A stretch of DNA of 21,162 nt from Chara braunii (Eukaryota; Streptophyta; Charophyceae; Charales; Characeae): NCBI GenBank assembly GCA_003427395.1, contig BFEA01000516.1:820092-841253 (forward strand), in the 5' to 3' direction. Positions 10,202 to 18,450 of the stretch are shown here, piece by piece. The notes beneath the pieces were generated by a model, which searched no databases, was not told where the DNA came from, and worked only from the letters and a program-made list of their open reading frames with translations. The position numbers were made by a program, and so were the translations under genes. Positions within the stretch are counted from its first letter, which is position 1. Each line of letters starts with the position of its first letter.

Positions 10202-10740
10202 GGTGATAGGTGCACAACCAAGTGACGGTTCCACTCCTCACCACTTAGACTCTCCCCCTAACTGACTTTAACTTGAACTAACTGACTCTCTATGGACTAC
10301 AAAGCCCTACCCTTCGTTCCAGCCAGATTACCACGACCGACGAAAGCTTTCGCAACCACAGTCCTTGCAATCCAGACCCAGATGCCCAGCACCTGCGGTC
10401 AAACCCACCTGGCTTTCACTCCGGTTCAGACCCTGTCAACTAGGGGCACTAGCCTAGACTCTAAACTACAGCCGTCACTACAGAACCTGTTGCTGATCAG
10501 GAGGCATTTAAGGAGATCCCCCGTAACCGAAATAGGTAGACGTTGAGTCGCAAACCGACTTGCTATCAATTCGATAACAGAAGTTGATGAAGCTCAAGAT
10601 CTCTGAGACCACTCGTAGGTAACGGTGACCTGCGTCATAAAATCAAGGCAGGCATCACCCGTCGAGTTAACGGAGTTCAACTCAGTATCGTACTCCAAGC
10701 TACTTAGCAGTAGCGTCTAGTAACGATATGAAAATGACGA
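10202..10740. other. Gene-free leader of the retroelement
   Basis: No credible ORF on either strand. The position, upstream of gag on the minus strand, suggests an untranslated leader and perhaps the edge of a 5' LTR. No matching sequence was seen on the pol side. Confidence 0.4.
10601..10611 (-). other. Possible primer-binding site (initiator tRNA-Met type)
   Basis: The minus strand reads TGGTCTCAGAG, matching 10 of 11 bases of TGGTATCAGAG, the usual plant LTR-element primer site complementary to the initiator tRNA-Met 3' end. It lies about 400 bp upstream of the gag ATG, a plausible distance. The bases just upstream do not end in CA, so the LTR junction is not supported. A chance match is possible. 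Confidence 0.3.
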
Positions 10741-11045
10741 AAATTTCGGCAGCACTTCCTTCAGGGAAGTGTGCTCGAAGAATATTTACAAGACAAAATC
10801 TAAAAGGAAAACTCAATACTCAGGAGCTATCTGAAAATAAACTAGCTCTTTGGTTTCCATAGAAATTTCAGCAGCACTTCCTTTAGAAAGGAAGGCGTTC
10901 ATAATTCCTACCAACTCCAAAGACTAAACTAATCCTAACCTAGTTGACATCTCTGAATCTTAACTAACTTTGAGTATTTAGCAGAAATTTCGGCAGCATC
11001 TCCCCTAAGGAAAAGAGGCTCTCGGAGTTTCTACTAACTCAGAGG
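10741..11045. repeat. Three 122-bp-spaced repeats, two with a strong hairpin
   Basis: The motif AAATTTC, A or G, GCAGCA begins at 10741, 10863 and 10985, exactly 122 bp apart both times. A hairpin follows directly in the first (CACTTCC 10753-10759 with GGAAGTG 10765-10771) and the second (CTTCCTTT 10877-10884 with AAAGGAAG 10887-10894). It is weak in the third. The sequence between motifs has diverged strongly, so the motif and stem appear better preserved than the spacer. This could be part of an LTR or of a separate tandem repeat. Confidence 0.75.
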
Positions 11046-11427
11046 CTAGCCAAAGTCCTACCAAAGCAATCATGCATGAAGAGACGATGTGAAAACAAAA
11101 GTAGACATCTAACTGCCTATCGCTCAAGCACAAGGCGAGCGCTAACAGACTACCCTACTAAGCAACAAAGACAAACAGAGCTTGAACAAAAGACAAGGCA
11201 TTGCTAGCAAGCATGTGATGTCAACAACTCGTTCAACCAATTCAAAACAAGTTTTCATCTTTTGCTTGTCCTAATTCACAAGGACATGAGTCCTGTATCT
11301 GATTCAGTTAATTTTTAACTTTCCAAGTTGTTCTCAGTCAAACCTCATGCAATCACTGACACACTAGCCTGGACTTATTCTCACAAGGAGAAGAGTCCGA
11401 CTTTTGTCAACAAGCAAAACTGATTGA

Positions 11428-12060
11428 CTTAGCAAAGCGACCCGATCAGTCAGGAGAACCTCATCTCCATCCCCATTTCAATGTCTTAGGCAAATGAGCA
11501 AAGCGACCGGATCAGTCAGGAAGACCTCATCTCCAACCCCATTTCAATATCTTAGGCAAACGAGCAAAGCGAATGGGTCAGTCATGAGGACCTCATCTCC
11601 AACCCCATTTCAATGTCTTAGGCAAACGAACAAAGCGACTGGATCAGTCAGGAGGACCTCATCTCCAACCTCATTTCAATGTCTTAGGCAAACGAGCAGA
11701 GGTCAGTCAGGAGGACCTCATCTCCAGCCCCATTTCAATGTCTTAGGCAATCGAGCAAAGCGACCGGATCAGTCAGGGGGACCTCATTTCCAGCCCCATT
11801 TCAATGTCTTAGGCAAACGAGCAAAGGGACTGGATCAGTCAGGAGGACCTCATCTCCAGCCCCATTTCAATGTCTTAGGCAAACGAGCTAAGCGACTGGA
11901 TCAGTTAGGAGGACCTCATCTCCAGCCCCATTCAATGTCTTAGGCAAACGAGCAAAGTTACTAGATCAGTCAGGAGGATCTCATCTCCAGCCTCATTTCA
12001 ATGTCTTAGGCAAACGAGCAAAGGGACTGGATCGGTCAGAAGGACCTCATCTCCAGCCTA
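11428..12060. repeat. 66-bp minisatellite, about 9.5 copies
   Basis: The shared block GCAAAGCGA (with variants) starts at 11432, 11498, 11564, 11630, 11696, 11755, 11821, 11887, 11952 and 12018. Intervals are 66 bp except 59 (a 7-bp loss beginning near 11700) and 65 (one base lost in the CCCATTT block near 11930). Each unit contains GGACCTCATCTCC and ATTTCAATGTCTTAGG. Because 66 is a multiple of three, a 149-codon ORF (11494-11943, plus strand) runs through it and changes reading register at the 59-bp unit without meeting a stop. I regard that ORF as a by-product. Confidence 0.97.
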
Positions 12061-12104
12061 TTTTAAATCATGACAAGCAGACATCGTGGATTCCTGTGTA
12101 GTGT

Positions 12105-12440
12105 CGTGTTCGGGTTCGGTGACCGAACCCGAACGTTCGCGACTGAACGTGAACGAGCGCCAAAACCCTCCGAACGCGAACATAAAAAACAAAAAAGAGA
12201 GGTTCTCAAAAAAATCTGAAAAAATATATATTATGCAAAATAATAATACAAACAACTTTTGCCGGGAGGTATGCTCAAATTCGTAACCAAACTCGAGTTA
12301 AAAATCAAAAACCAAAAAAGTTTTTTTTTTTTTTTTTTTTTTTTAATATGTTCGGCCGAACATGTTCGGGAGGCATTCGGCCGAACACCTGAATATGTTT
12401 GGACGTTCGGAAAAGCTCTGAACATGTTCGGTGTGCTACA
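12105..12440. repeat. CCGAAC/GTTCGG fold-back region
   Basis: The left part has a perfect 12-bp inverted repeat (12108-12119 with 12123-12134, 3-nt loop) and further GAAC/CCGAAC motifs up to GAACAT at about 12183, then an A-rich block. The right part mirrors it: a run of 24 T (12321-12344), then the 16-bp perfect palindrome ATGTTCGGCCGAACAT (12348-12363), a second TTCGGCCGAA (12376-12385) and several GTTCGG motifs to about 12432. The order CCGAAC, A-rich, T-rich, GTTCGG makes a large imperfect inverted repeat, like a fold-back element or MITE. No target duplication was identified. Confidence 0.7.
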
Positions 12441-12632
12441 TAAGTGGATTCCATTTCAAGCAAGTGAAATTAAACAAGCATAGTAAGTTTCCTTTGATTC
12501 AATTAAAACCCTGAATTATAGTCAACAAAATATACAAAGAGTCAAAACTCAGTCAAACCGAATGAAGGGTAGTATAGATAGGGGTATACGGGATCCTAAG
12601 GGAGATCGCGGCGGCAGATCGCGTTGGCCTAC

Positions 12633-12775
12633 CTCAAAGTTCTCTGCCTTCGGAGTCCCGCCAGGACTCCGGCAGAGCTTCCTCAATCGGTGGATGAACC
12701 CCCCACATGGCCTTGATCCGGTCTTGTGGGTTGCAATCACACCTGCCACCTTCCTCTCCTGAACCATAGGCTAGA
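12633..12775 (-). pseudogene. Possible spliced exon of unknown gene (minus strand)
   Basis: On the minus strand a strong acceptor-like signal (over 20 bases, nearly all pyrimidine, then CTCAG, ending at 12776) precedes an open frame reading LAYGSGEEGGRCDCNPQ, then DRIKAMWGVHPPIEEALPES and WRDSEGREL, ending in TGA at 12636-12634. A donor-like GAG/GTAGGC lies at 12633/12632. A second frame is also open across the same span. The peptide looks protein-like (mixed polarity, Trp and Pro spacing), but I do not recognise it. It could be a terminal exon, an exon of an element, or chance. Confidence 0.25.
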
Positions 12776-12899
12776 CTGAGAGGAAGAAGGGAAGAAAGAG
12801 TAATCTCAGTCTCTCAAGATATGAGAAGGGGTTACTTAGACTTGCATGGAGAGGGCCTTGATGCCTTCATATCCTGAGGGCCCCGCAATGTCGACCAAA

Positions 12900-14440
12900 A
12901 GTCGTTGATCTCAAAAGTCTGTGAGTCGCAGACGTCGCAGCAGAATGTCAGCAACAACAACATCCCCTAACCCACTATGACATTGGTAGCCCCTTGAGAT
13001 CACAACTGTTGCTGCCAAAAATACGGAGCTCAGCAGTGGCATTGGGTTATAGCAGTCCAATGTCAACCAAGACACCAAAAGCCTTGACACACAGGCTGAA
13101 GATAGTTGCAGCAAGATCACAACAACCATATTGGCTGCACCGGTCGCAGCAGCACAACCTCCTATTGCTCAATCAACAATATGCCCAAACCGCGATAAGT
13201 GCAGCAGGCCAGGTGAGATGGGCGCCACCCATTCGTACGACAACAAACTGCGGCAGTGGTCAATATGGAGAAAGTCACCAATTGAAATCGCAGCCGTTGA
13301 CAAGTCCCTCCCACAACTCGTATAACCGTAGTTGAAGAAATCGCCCGTGGCTGTTGCCAAATGTATCTCCGTTGACACTTTCTCACATCCCCAGCTTGGC
13401 TCTTCCCATTAAATTTAACTCTGCTGCAACAACCATCTTCTCTGCGTTTGGACACCTCATAACTACAGTCGCATCAACAGTCATACTTCCTCTTAGTCAA
13501 AGGAAAATCTTGACTCAACATTCCCTTCTGGCAGAGGTAACACAACCCCAACCACCACCAGCAACCTTTGTCTGATGAAAACAGGTAATCCCAACCAGTA
13601 GCAGCGATGCCAACAACAGAGAACTCACCAGTTCGATTGACTACATCTGACGAGTCCTGTGCGATTGTAGCATGACAGCCCGTCCGAAGAGCCAGCAGCC
13701 GAAGCTGCCCCTCCAAAACAACACCAAACTTGGGTTGCAGTTTATGCAGCAAGGGAGTGGTCACCAACCTCCTTCACCAACACCTAGGCGACCGAAAGTC
13801 GACAACATAACCATGCACCGAACTACACTCATTGACCCAAGCGGCAGCACCCGACTTGCTAAGGGACGACAGTTTCCGCCTTGAAACATCAGTAACCTGT
13901 TGAAGAACAGCAACGCCTTTCTGAACGAACGTGACTTTTAACCTTTGAAAAACAGCAACTTCTTGCAAGCGAATAACCCCCATGGTAGCAGCAGCAACTT
14001 CAAAAGTGAAAAACAACTAATGATACATTCCGACATAGCAGAAGCAACTGCTATTCAGGGCCCGGAAGTAGCAGCAGCCACAATGGAAACCTCAACAAAA
14101 TAGCAACACTTCCAACATTTCTCTTTCTTGCTGCAAAGATGAGCAACTCCTCCAACACTCAGCGACGACTCTTCAAGGCAGCAACAATCTTGCTGCTTTA
14201 GGTAGCGGCAACAATTTATCAATGACCGCAGCGGCCTGGCACTGCAGCAGATCAACCTTACAACAATGACCTCCCCGCTTCACAGCTAGCATCGCCCCAA
14301 CCTCTTTCAGCAGATCGGTAGCCCAGCCATAGCGTGGAGTTAGTAGCAATAGTCGCCCGTCCAAATTAGTAGCTCCCAAAAACTCGGGGACGTGCTCTAG
14401 CTTACCTTGGCTGTAGGGTACCTGCAAAACAGATGTCAAG
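12900..14440. repeat. CAG/CAA-rich degenerate region, no gene
   Basis: The plus strand is rich in AGCAAC, GCAGCA and CAACAA words at irregular intervals of about 30-60 bp (for example 12948-12960, 13141-13152, 13984-13997 and 14059-14070), with otherwise unrelated sequence between. ORFs on both strands are short and unconvincing. It may be a very old tandem repeat. The AGCAAC words resemble the ATCAGCAAT block of the satellite to the right. Confidence 0.4.
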
Positions 14441-14900
14441 TCATGCCAAAAAAAAAGACGAGAAAAGGGCCTCCCCTAAAGACCCTTGCCAACACCCCTC
14501 CCTCATTCACCCTCAGAGTCTTACCTTTCGGCCTTCTGAGAGTGCCCCGCTTACCCTGGTGGGCTCCTCCGCTGACCCAAACCGGCAAGCAGAGCAAAGT
14601 CAGTCCTGATTCCCAGTCATGGCGGTCCGACCATCCCCCGAGCCTTTGCTCAAAACAGCTCACGGGGAGCCGCACACCCCTTCATGAGGCCCTCACTCCG
14701 ATGAGTGCAGACCCATGTCCCAAAAGCTCATTAGTCGACATCAGAGCTTCCGTCTACTCGCTTGACTTCTTGACTAACGCCCGACTTTGGGACCGGTCAT
14801 AAAATACCACTTGTACTGGGGCTGGACTGCGCAGACACCATATGTGCGGGAAAATACCGTCTGCACGAGGACTGAAAAAGTATCGCCTGTACAGAGACTG
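14441..14900. other. Gene-free transition into the satellite
   Basis: An A-run with an AAAAAAAAGA core (about 14449) and mixed sequence with no supportable gene. From about 14800 spacing of GGC-type starts begins to resemble the 31-bp repeat, but it is too decayed to count as units. Confidence 0.4.
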
Positions 14901-14903
14901 ATC

Positions 14904-15811
14904 GGCAAGGAGTCAAATCAATGGGAGTGGGGCCTAATCATACCGGCAGCGACACTCAGTCATCACTCCAATAAGGCATATGACCTCAAAACTAATCAGA
15001 CCAGCAGGGCGTGCATTTCCAACCGTCATACCGGCGAGGCACGTGTTCTAGAATCATCAGAACGTCACGGCGCATACTCGAAAAACGGCTGGAAGTGCGT
15101 CATCGCAATGTACCAGCAAGTCCAAGCAGGGGCACACACTAAAACATCGAGTTCAAGCTTAGGCGCACACTAAATCATCACTTTAGGGCCTGGGCACGCA
15201 CTCAAACAACAACGCCTAGCATGGTCATGCACCAGAACATCAATGTCGGGCCTAGGCACGCACTAAATCAACAACTCTAAGCATGGGCGTGCACTGAATC
15301 AGCAGCACTGATCATGGGCGCGCATTGGATCGGCAGCACCAAGCATGGGCGCACATTGAATCGGCAGGACCAAGCATGGGGGCGCATGGGCGCGCACCGA
15401 ATCAGCAGCACCCAGCTCGGGCGCGCACTCAAATATCAATTCCGAGCATCGGCGCACACTCAAATAGGAATTCCGGCCATGGGCGTGCACCCAGATAGAA
15501 ATACTGAGCACGGGCACTCATGGGCGCATGCTCAAATATCAACACCGAGAGTGGGCACTCACTCAACTAGTGATACCAAGCGTGGGCCCGCATGGGTGCG
15601 CCCTCAACTAGTGATACCAAGCGTGGGCGCGCATGGGTGCGCCCTCAACTAGTGATACCAAGCGTGGGCGCGCATGGGCGCGCACTCAAATGTCAATGTC
15701 GAGCATGGGCGCGTGCGGGCGTACACTCAAATAGCTCGCCCGTGCCTGGGCGCACACTGAACCACCGACACCAGGCATGGGCGCGCCCCCAAATAATCAC
15801 ACAAACAAAAG
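14904..15811. repeat. 31-bp/41-bp tandem satellite with invariant unit lengths
   Basis: Units begin with GGC (mostly GGCGCGCAC or GGCGCACAC), contain CAAATATCA-like or CTAGTGATA-like middles and end in AGCATG. Starts fall at 15038, 15069, 15100 (decayed), 15131, 15162, 15193, 15224, 15255, 15286, 15317, 15348, 15379, 15420, 15451, 15482, 15513, 15554, 15585, 15626, 15667, 15708, 15749 and 15780. Every interval is 31 or 41 bp; the longer unit carries an extra 10-bp copy of GGCGCGCATG. Left of 15038, spacings of 41, 30, 33 and 30 suggest the decayed edge. The 41-bp units at 15585-15707 are the most alike, so that part is probably youngest. Confidence 0.95.
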
Positions 15812-16118
15812 AGATCGGCAGTACCCCACAGCTGCAGCGTGCACAAATTTAGGATCAGAAGTATCCACAGGTAATGTGCGCGTGGGCGCTTTAACTCAGG
15901 TTAAAAAAAATGTCCTTGGATGAAGTGTGCACAAACTCAAATCATCATGCCCACGGGGCAATGTCCTCAGTGAATGCACAAACTTTGAAACCAGCAATAC
16001 CTTCAACGAAGTGCGCATGGGCGCTCAGGCTCCAAAATCAGCAATATGCCCAGGGTAATGTTCACAGACGAAATGTGTATCAGCGCACTGATCAGAAAAT
16101 GGAAATCTCAGCAGCAAA
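15812..16118. repeat. Diverged satellite between the 31/41-bp and 92-bp families
   Basis: Shares the words GTGCGCATGGGCGCTCAGG (16012-16030), ATCAGCAATA and CCACAG with the neighbouring families but has no clean period. Includes an A8 run near 15902. ORFs here reflect the repeat only. Confidence 0.7.
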
Positions 16119-16480
16119 GTGCGCATTGGCGCACAGTGTCAAATCTGACAATGTCCACAGCAGAGAGCGCATGGGCGCTTAGATCTTAAATTGGTAATAT
16201 CAACAGCAGAGTGCGCATTGGCGCACAATGTCAAATCCGACAATGTCCACAGAAGAGAGCACATGGGCGCTCAGATCCAAAATTGGTAATAATAACCGTA
16301 ATATCAACAGCAGAGTGCACATTGGCGCACAGTGTCAAATCCGACATTGTGCACAGCAGAGAGCGCATGGGCGCTCAGATCCAAAATTGACAGTAGAGTG
16401 CACATTGGCGCACAGTGTCAAATCCGACAATGTCCACAGTAGAGAGCACATGGGGGCACAGGCTCAAGATCTGGAATGAC
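16119..16480. repeat. About 92-bp satellite family with two dyads per unit
   Basis: Units begin with GTGCGCATTGGCGCAC or its GTGCAC variant at 16119, 16211, 16315 and 16398 (intervals 92, 104, 83). Each also carries a second dyad, GAGCGCATGGGCGCTC or a near variant (such as GAGCAC), about 45 bp later. The units therefore look like dimers of a 45-47-bp repeat with two alternating dyad versions. The 104-bp unit has an extra ATAACCGTA-like stretch near 16290-16305. Confidence 0.9.
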
Positions 16481-17010
16481 CACACATGAAGTGCGCATGG
16501 GCGAACAGGCTCAAGATCTGGAATGACCACACATGAAGTGCGCATGGGCGCACAGGCTCAAGATCTGAAATGACCACACATGGAGTGCGCATGGGCGCAC
16601 AGGCTCAAGATCTGAAATGACCACACATGGAGTGCGCATGGGCGCACAGACTCAAGATCTGAAATAACCACACATGGAGTGCGCATGGGCGCACAGGCTC
16701 AATATCAGAAAAAGGTCCTCAGGTGATGTGCGCATGGTTGCACGGGCTCAAGATCAGCAAGGCCCACACTTGGAGTACGCATGGGCGTACCGGCTCAGGA
16801 TCGACAGTCCCACAGATAAACCGTGCGTGAGTGCACAGGTTCAGGATTAGCAATGTCCCTCAAATGAAGCGTGCGTGAGCGCACAGTTTCAGGATCAGCA
16901 ATGTCCCTCACAGACAGTGCCTGTGAGCGCACAGTTTGCAGGATCAGCAAGGTCCCTGCAGTGCGTGCGAGCGCACAGTTTCCAGGATCAGCAAGGTCCC
17001 TCAGATGTGT
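16481..17010. repeat. 47-bp satellite family with GTGCGC-ATGG-GCGCAC dyad
   Basis: Dyad starts at 16491, 16538, 16585, 16632, 16679, 16728, 16774, 16823, 16871, 16917 and 16961. The first five units are 47, 47, 47, 47 bp apart and nearly identical. Later ones vary (49, 46, 49, 48, 46, 44) and drift in sequence. The rest of the unit reads AGGCTCAAGATCTGAAATG then ACCACACATGGA. The 6-bp arms with a 4-nt loop are the most conserved part, and the unit at 16774 keeps pairing with altered arms (GTACGC/GCGTAC). Confidence 0.95.
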
Positions 17011-17515
17011 GAGCGCGCACCAATAAATGTACCGATCAATCAGCAAATACGGGCAGATCCCGTCCAACAGTGATGCGCTCGTGGGCGCACCAATAAAGCC
17101 AATATGAAAGTGCCTATCAATCAGCCAGTGCAGGCAAATCCCAACCAATAATGATGCGCTCATGTGCACGCCAATTAAGCCAATATGACAAGACCGATCC
17201 AGATCAGAAAAATCCCAACCAACTGTGACACGCGCGTGGATGCACAATTTAAGCCAATATGAGAATACCGATCCAGATCAGCAAAATCGCGACCAACTGT
17301 GACACGCGCGTGGACGCGCCACTTATGCCAATATGAGAATACCGACCCAGATCAGCAAAATTCTGACCAACTGTGACACGCGCGTGGACGCGCCAATTAA
17401 GCCAATATGAGAATACCGATCCAGATCAGCAAAATCCGACCAACAATGATGCGCGCGCGTGTGCGCCAATTAAGCCAATATGGGAATACCGATCCAGATC
17501 AGCAACTGCGGGCGC
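17011..17515. repeat. 74-bp satellite family
   Basis: GCCAATATG blocks start at 17098, 17179, 17253, 17327, 17401 and 17474 (intervals 81, 74, 74, 74, 73). Units contain AATACCGATCCAGATCAGCA, ACCAACTGTGACAC and a GC-rich dyad of the form GCGCGT-GG-ACGCGC. The GATCAGCAAAATCC block relates it to the 31-bp and 47-bp families, so it is a longer derivative of the same repeat. ORFs on the minus strand here are repeat-derived. Confidence 0.93.
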
Positions 17516-17592
17516 ATGGGATAGATAAGAGCGTATGGATCTGGGGTCTGAAGCAGGGCGAGAGTGAACACACTAGCTGGGGAGAGAGTGAA

Positions 17593-17611
17593 AGAGAGAG
17601 AGAGAGAGAGA
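17593..17611. repeat. (AG)n microsatellite
   Basis: About nine and a half AG units followed by purine-rich sequence to about 17660. On the minus strand it is CT-rich, like a plant 5' leader pyrimidine patch, and lies 250-300 bp downstream of the TATA-like box. Confidence 0.95.
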
Positions 17612-17893
17612 AGGGGAGAAAGGAGGAGCCAGAGGGAGGGAAGATGAGGAAAAGAAGGTGAGTGTGAGCAAGCAGCAAAAGTGCAGCAGCTCAAAATGAG
17701 ACACCCTGGCTACTACACCCGCCAGAAGCTGCCCGACCTCTCCCTTACCTCTCCCCCTTGCTTGCCTCGGTCTCGTTAAGCTTGCTCCCTCTCCTGCTCG
17801 TCCTAGTGCCTTGGCTTTGGCTCCTGCTGCTTCTTGTTGTTCACCAGCGTTTCGGTGTTTCACTCAAGCGTTGCCCCTACTCTTGGGTGACAC

Positions 17894-17919
17894 GGCCTCT
17901 CTTTTATAGTGGAGAGGCC
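17894..17919 (-). promoter_or_regulatory. TATA-like box inside a hairpin (leftward promoter candidate)
   Basis: The minus strand reads CTATAAAAG (17909-17901), a good TATA box. It lies mostly in the 10-nt loop of a perfect 8-bp inverted repeat (GGCCTCTC 17894-17901 with GAGAGGCC 17912-17919). Transcription would start near 17870-17880 and run left into the CT-rich stretch and the satellite. The 83-bp hairpin array lies just upstream, where LTR U3 regions often hold repeated enhancers. The sequence gives no proof of transcription. Confidence 0.4.
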
Positions 17920-17989
17920 AGGTGATCGGGCTCAAGTGCAGCAGCCCCACGATCTGGGTCGGGGCTAACATTAGACTAGGTCTGAGCTA

Positions 17990-18450
17990 TAATTAGCACC
18001 GGTCCCGACCTTGGGATACGAACAGTCAGTCCCATGCTAAAAAATAGCATGGGATTGTGCTAATTTTAGCACGGAACTGGGGTAGGCCTAGTCCCGAACA
18101 GTCAGTCCCACGCTAAAAATAGCATGGGACTGTGCTAATTTTAACACAGGACTGGCGTAGGCCCAGTCCCCGGTAGACGAGCAGTCAGCGCCACACTAAA
18201 AATAGCATGGGACTATGCTAATTTAGCACGGGACTGGGACAGGCCCAGTCCCCGGTAGACGAACAGTCAGTCCCACGCTAAAAATAGCATGAGGTTGTGA
18301 TAATTTTAGCACGGGACTGGGACAGGCCGAGTCCCCGGTAGACGATAAGTCAGTCCCATCCTAAAAATAGTGTGGGACTGTGCTAATTTTAGCACGGGAC
18401 TAGGACAGGCCTGACTTTGGGAGACGAAGAGTCAGTCCCGCGCTTAAACT
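17990..18450. repeat. 83-bp tandem repeat with up to three hairpins per unit
   Basis: The CAGTCAGTCCC anchor (with variants) starts at 18023, 18099, 18182, 18264, 18347 and 18429 (intervals 76, 83, 82, 83, 82), with decayed half units at both ends. Three dyads lie in series: A, AGTCCCATGCTA (18028-18039) with TAGCATGGGATT (18045-18056); B, GTGCTAATTTTAGCAC (18057-18072); C, GGGACTGG (18230-18237) with CCAGTCCC (18245-18252). The words AGTCCC and GGGACT recur throughout, so many alternative pairings exist. Units differ by substitutions that weaken some stems. Confidence 0.95.

Larger units (their letters stand above)
4592..10611 (-). mobile_element. Decayed Ty3/gypsy LTR retrotransposon (chromovirus), internal region
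   Basis: On the minus strand the domains run gag (coiled coil, capsid-like, CCHC knuckle), protease, RT, RNase H, integrase, chromo-like domain. This order, with integrase last and a terminal chromo-like domain, defines Ty3/gypsy chromoviruses. The coding part spans 10201 down to 4592. A possible primer-binding site at 10611-10601 suggests a leader of about 400 bp. The copy is dead: in-frame stops at 9491, 8353, 6806, 5765 and 5366 (first base of each codon, minus strand), frame changes near 10117, 8480-8500, 5217-5222 and 4850-4870, plus substitutions in the RT and RNase H active sites. Flanking LTRs and target-site duplications were not recognised, so the boundaries are uncertain. Confidence 0.93.

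Noticed and set aside
9914-10225. Plus-strand Ser/Pro/Leu-rich ORF
   Set aside because: Antisense shadow of the gag coiled-coil region.
16795-17247. 150-codon minus-strand ORF with repeated residues
   Set aside because: It follows the satellite units; periods of 44-81 bp are mostly not multiples of three and there is no codon-level conservation.
15038-17515. CRISPR-like regular array
   Set aside because: The units are contiguous related repeats with no unique spacers, the repeats vary in sequence, and the context is a eukaryotic repeat region.
17573-17863. Minus-strand ORF just downstream of the TATA-like box
   Set aside because: It begins at a GTG, is Ala/Gly then Ser/Leu-rich from the CT-rich tract, and shows no domain; position alone is not enough.
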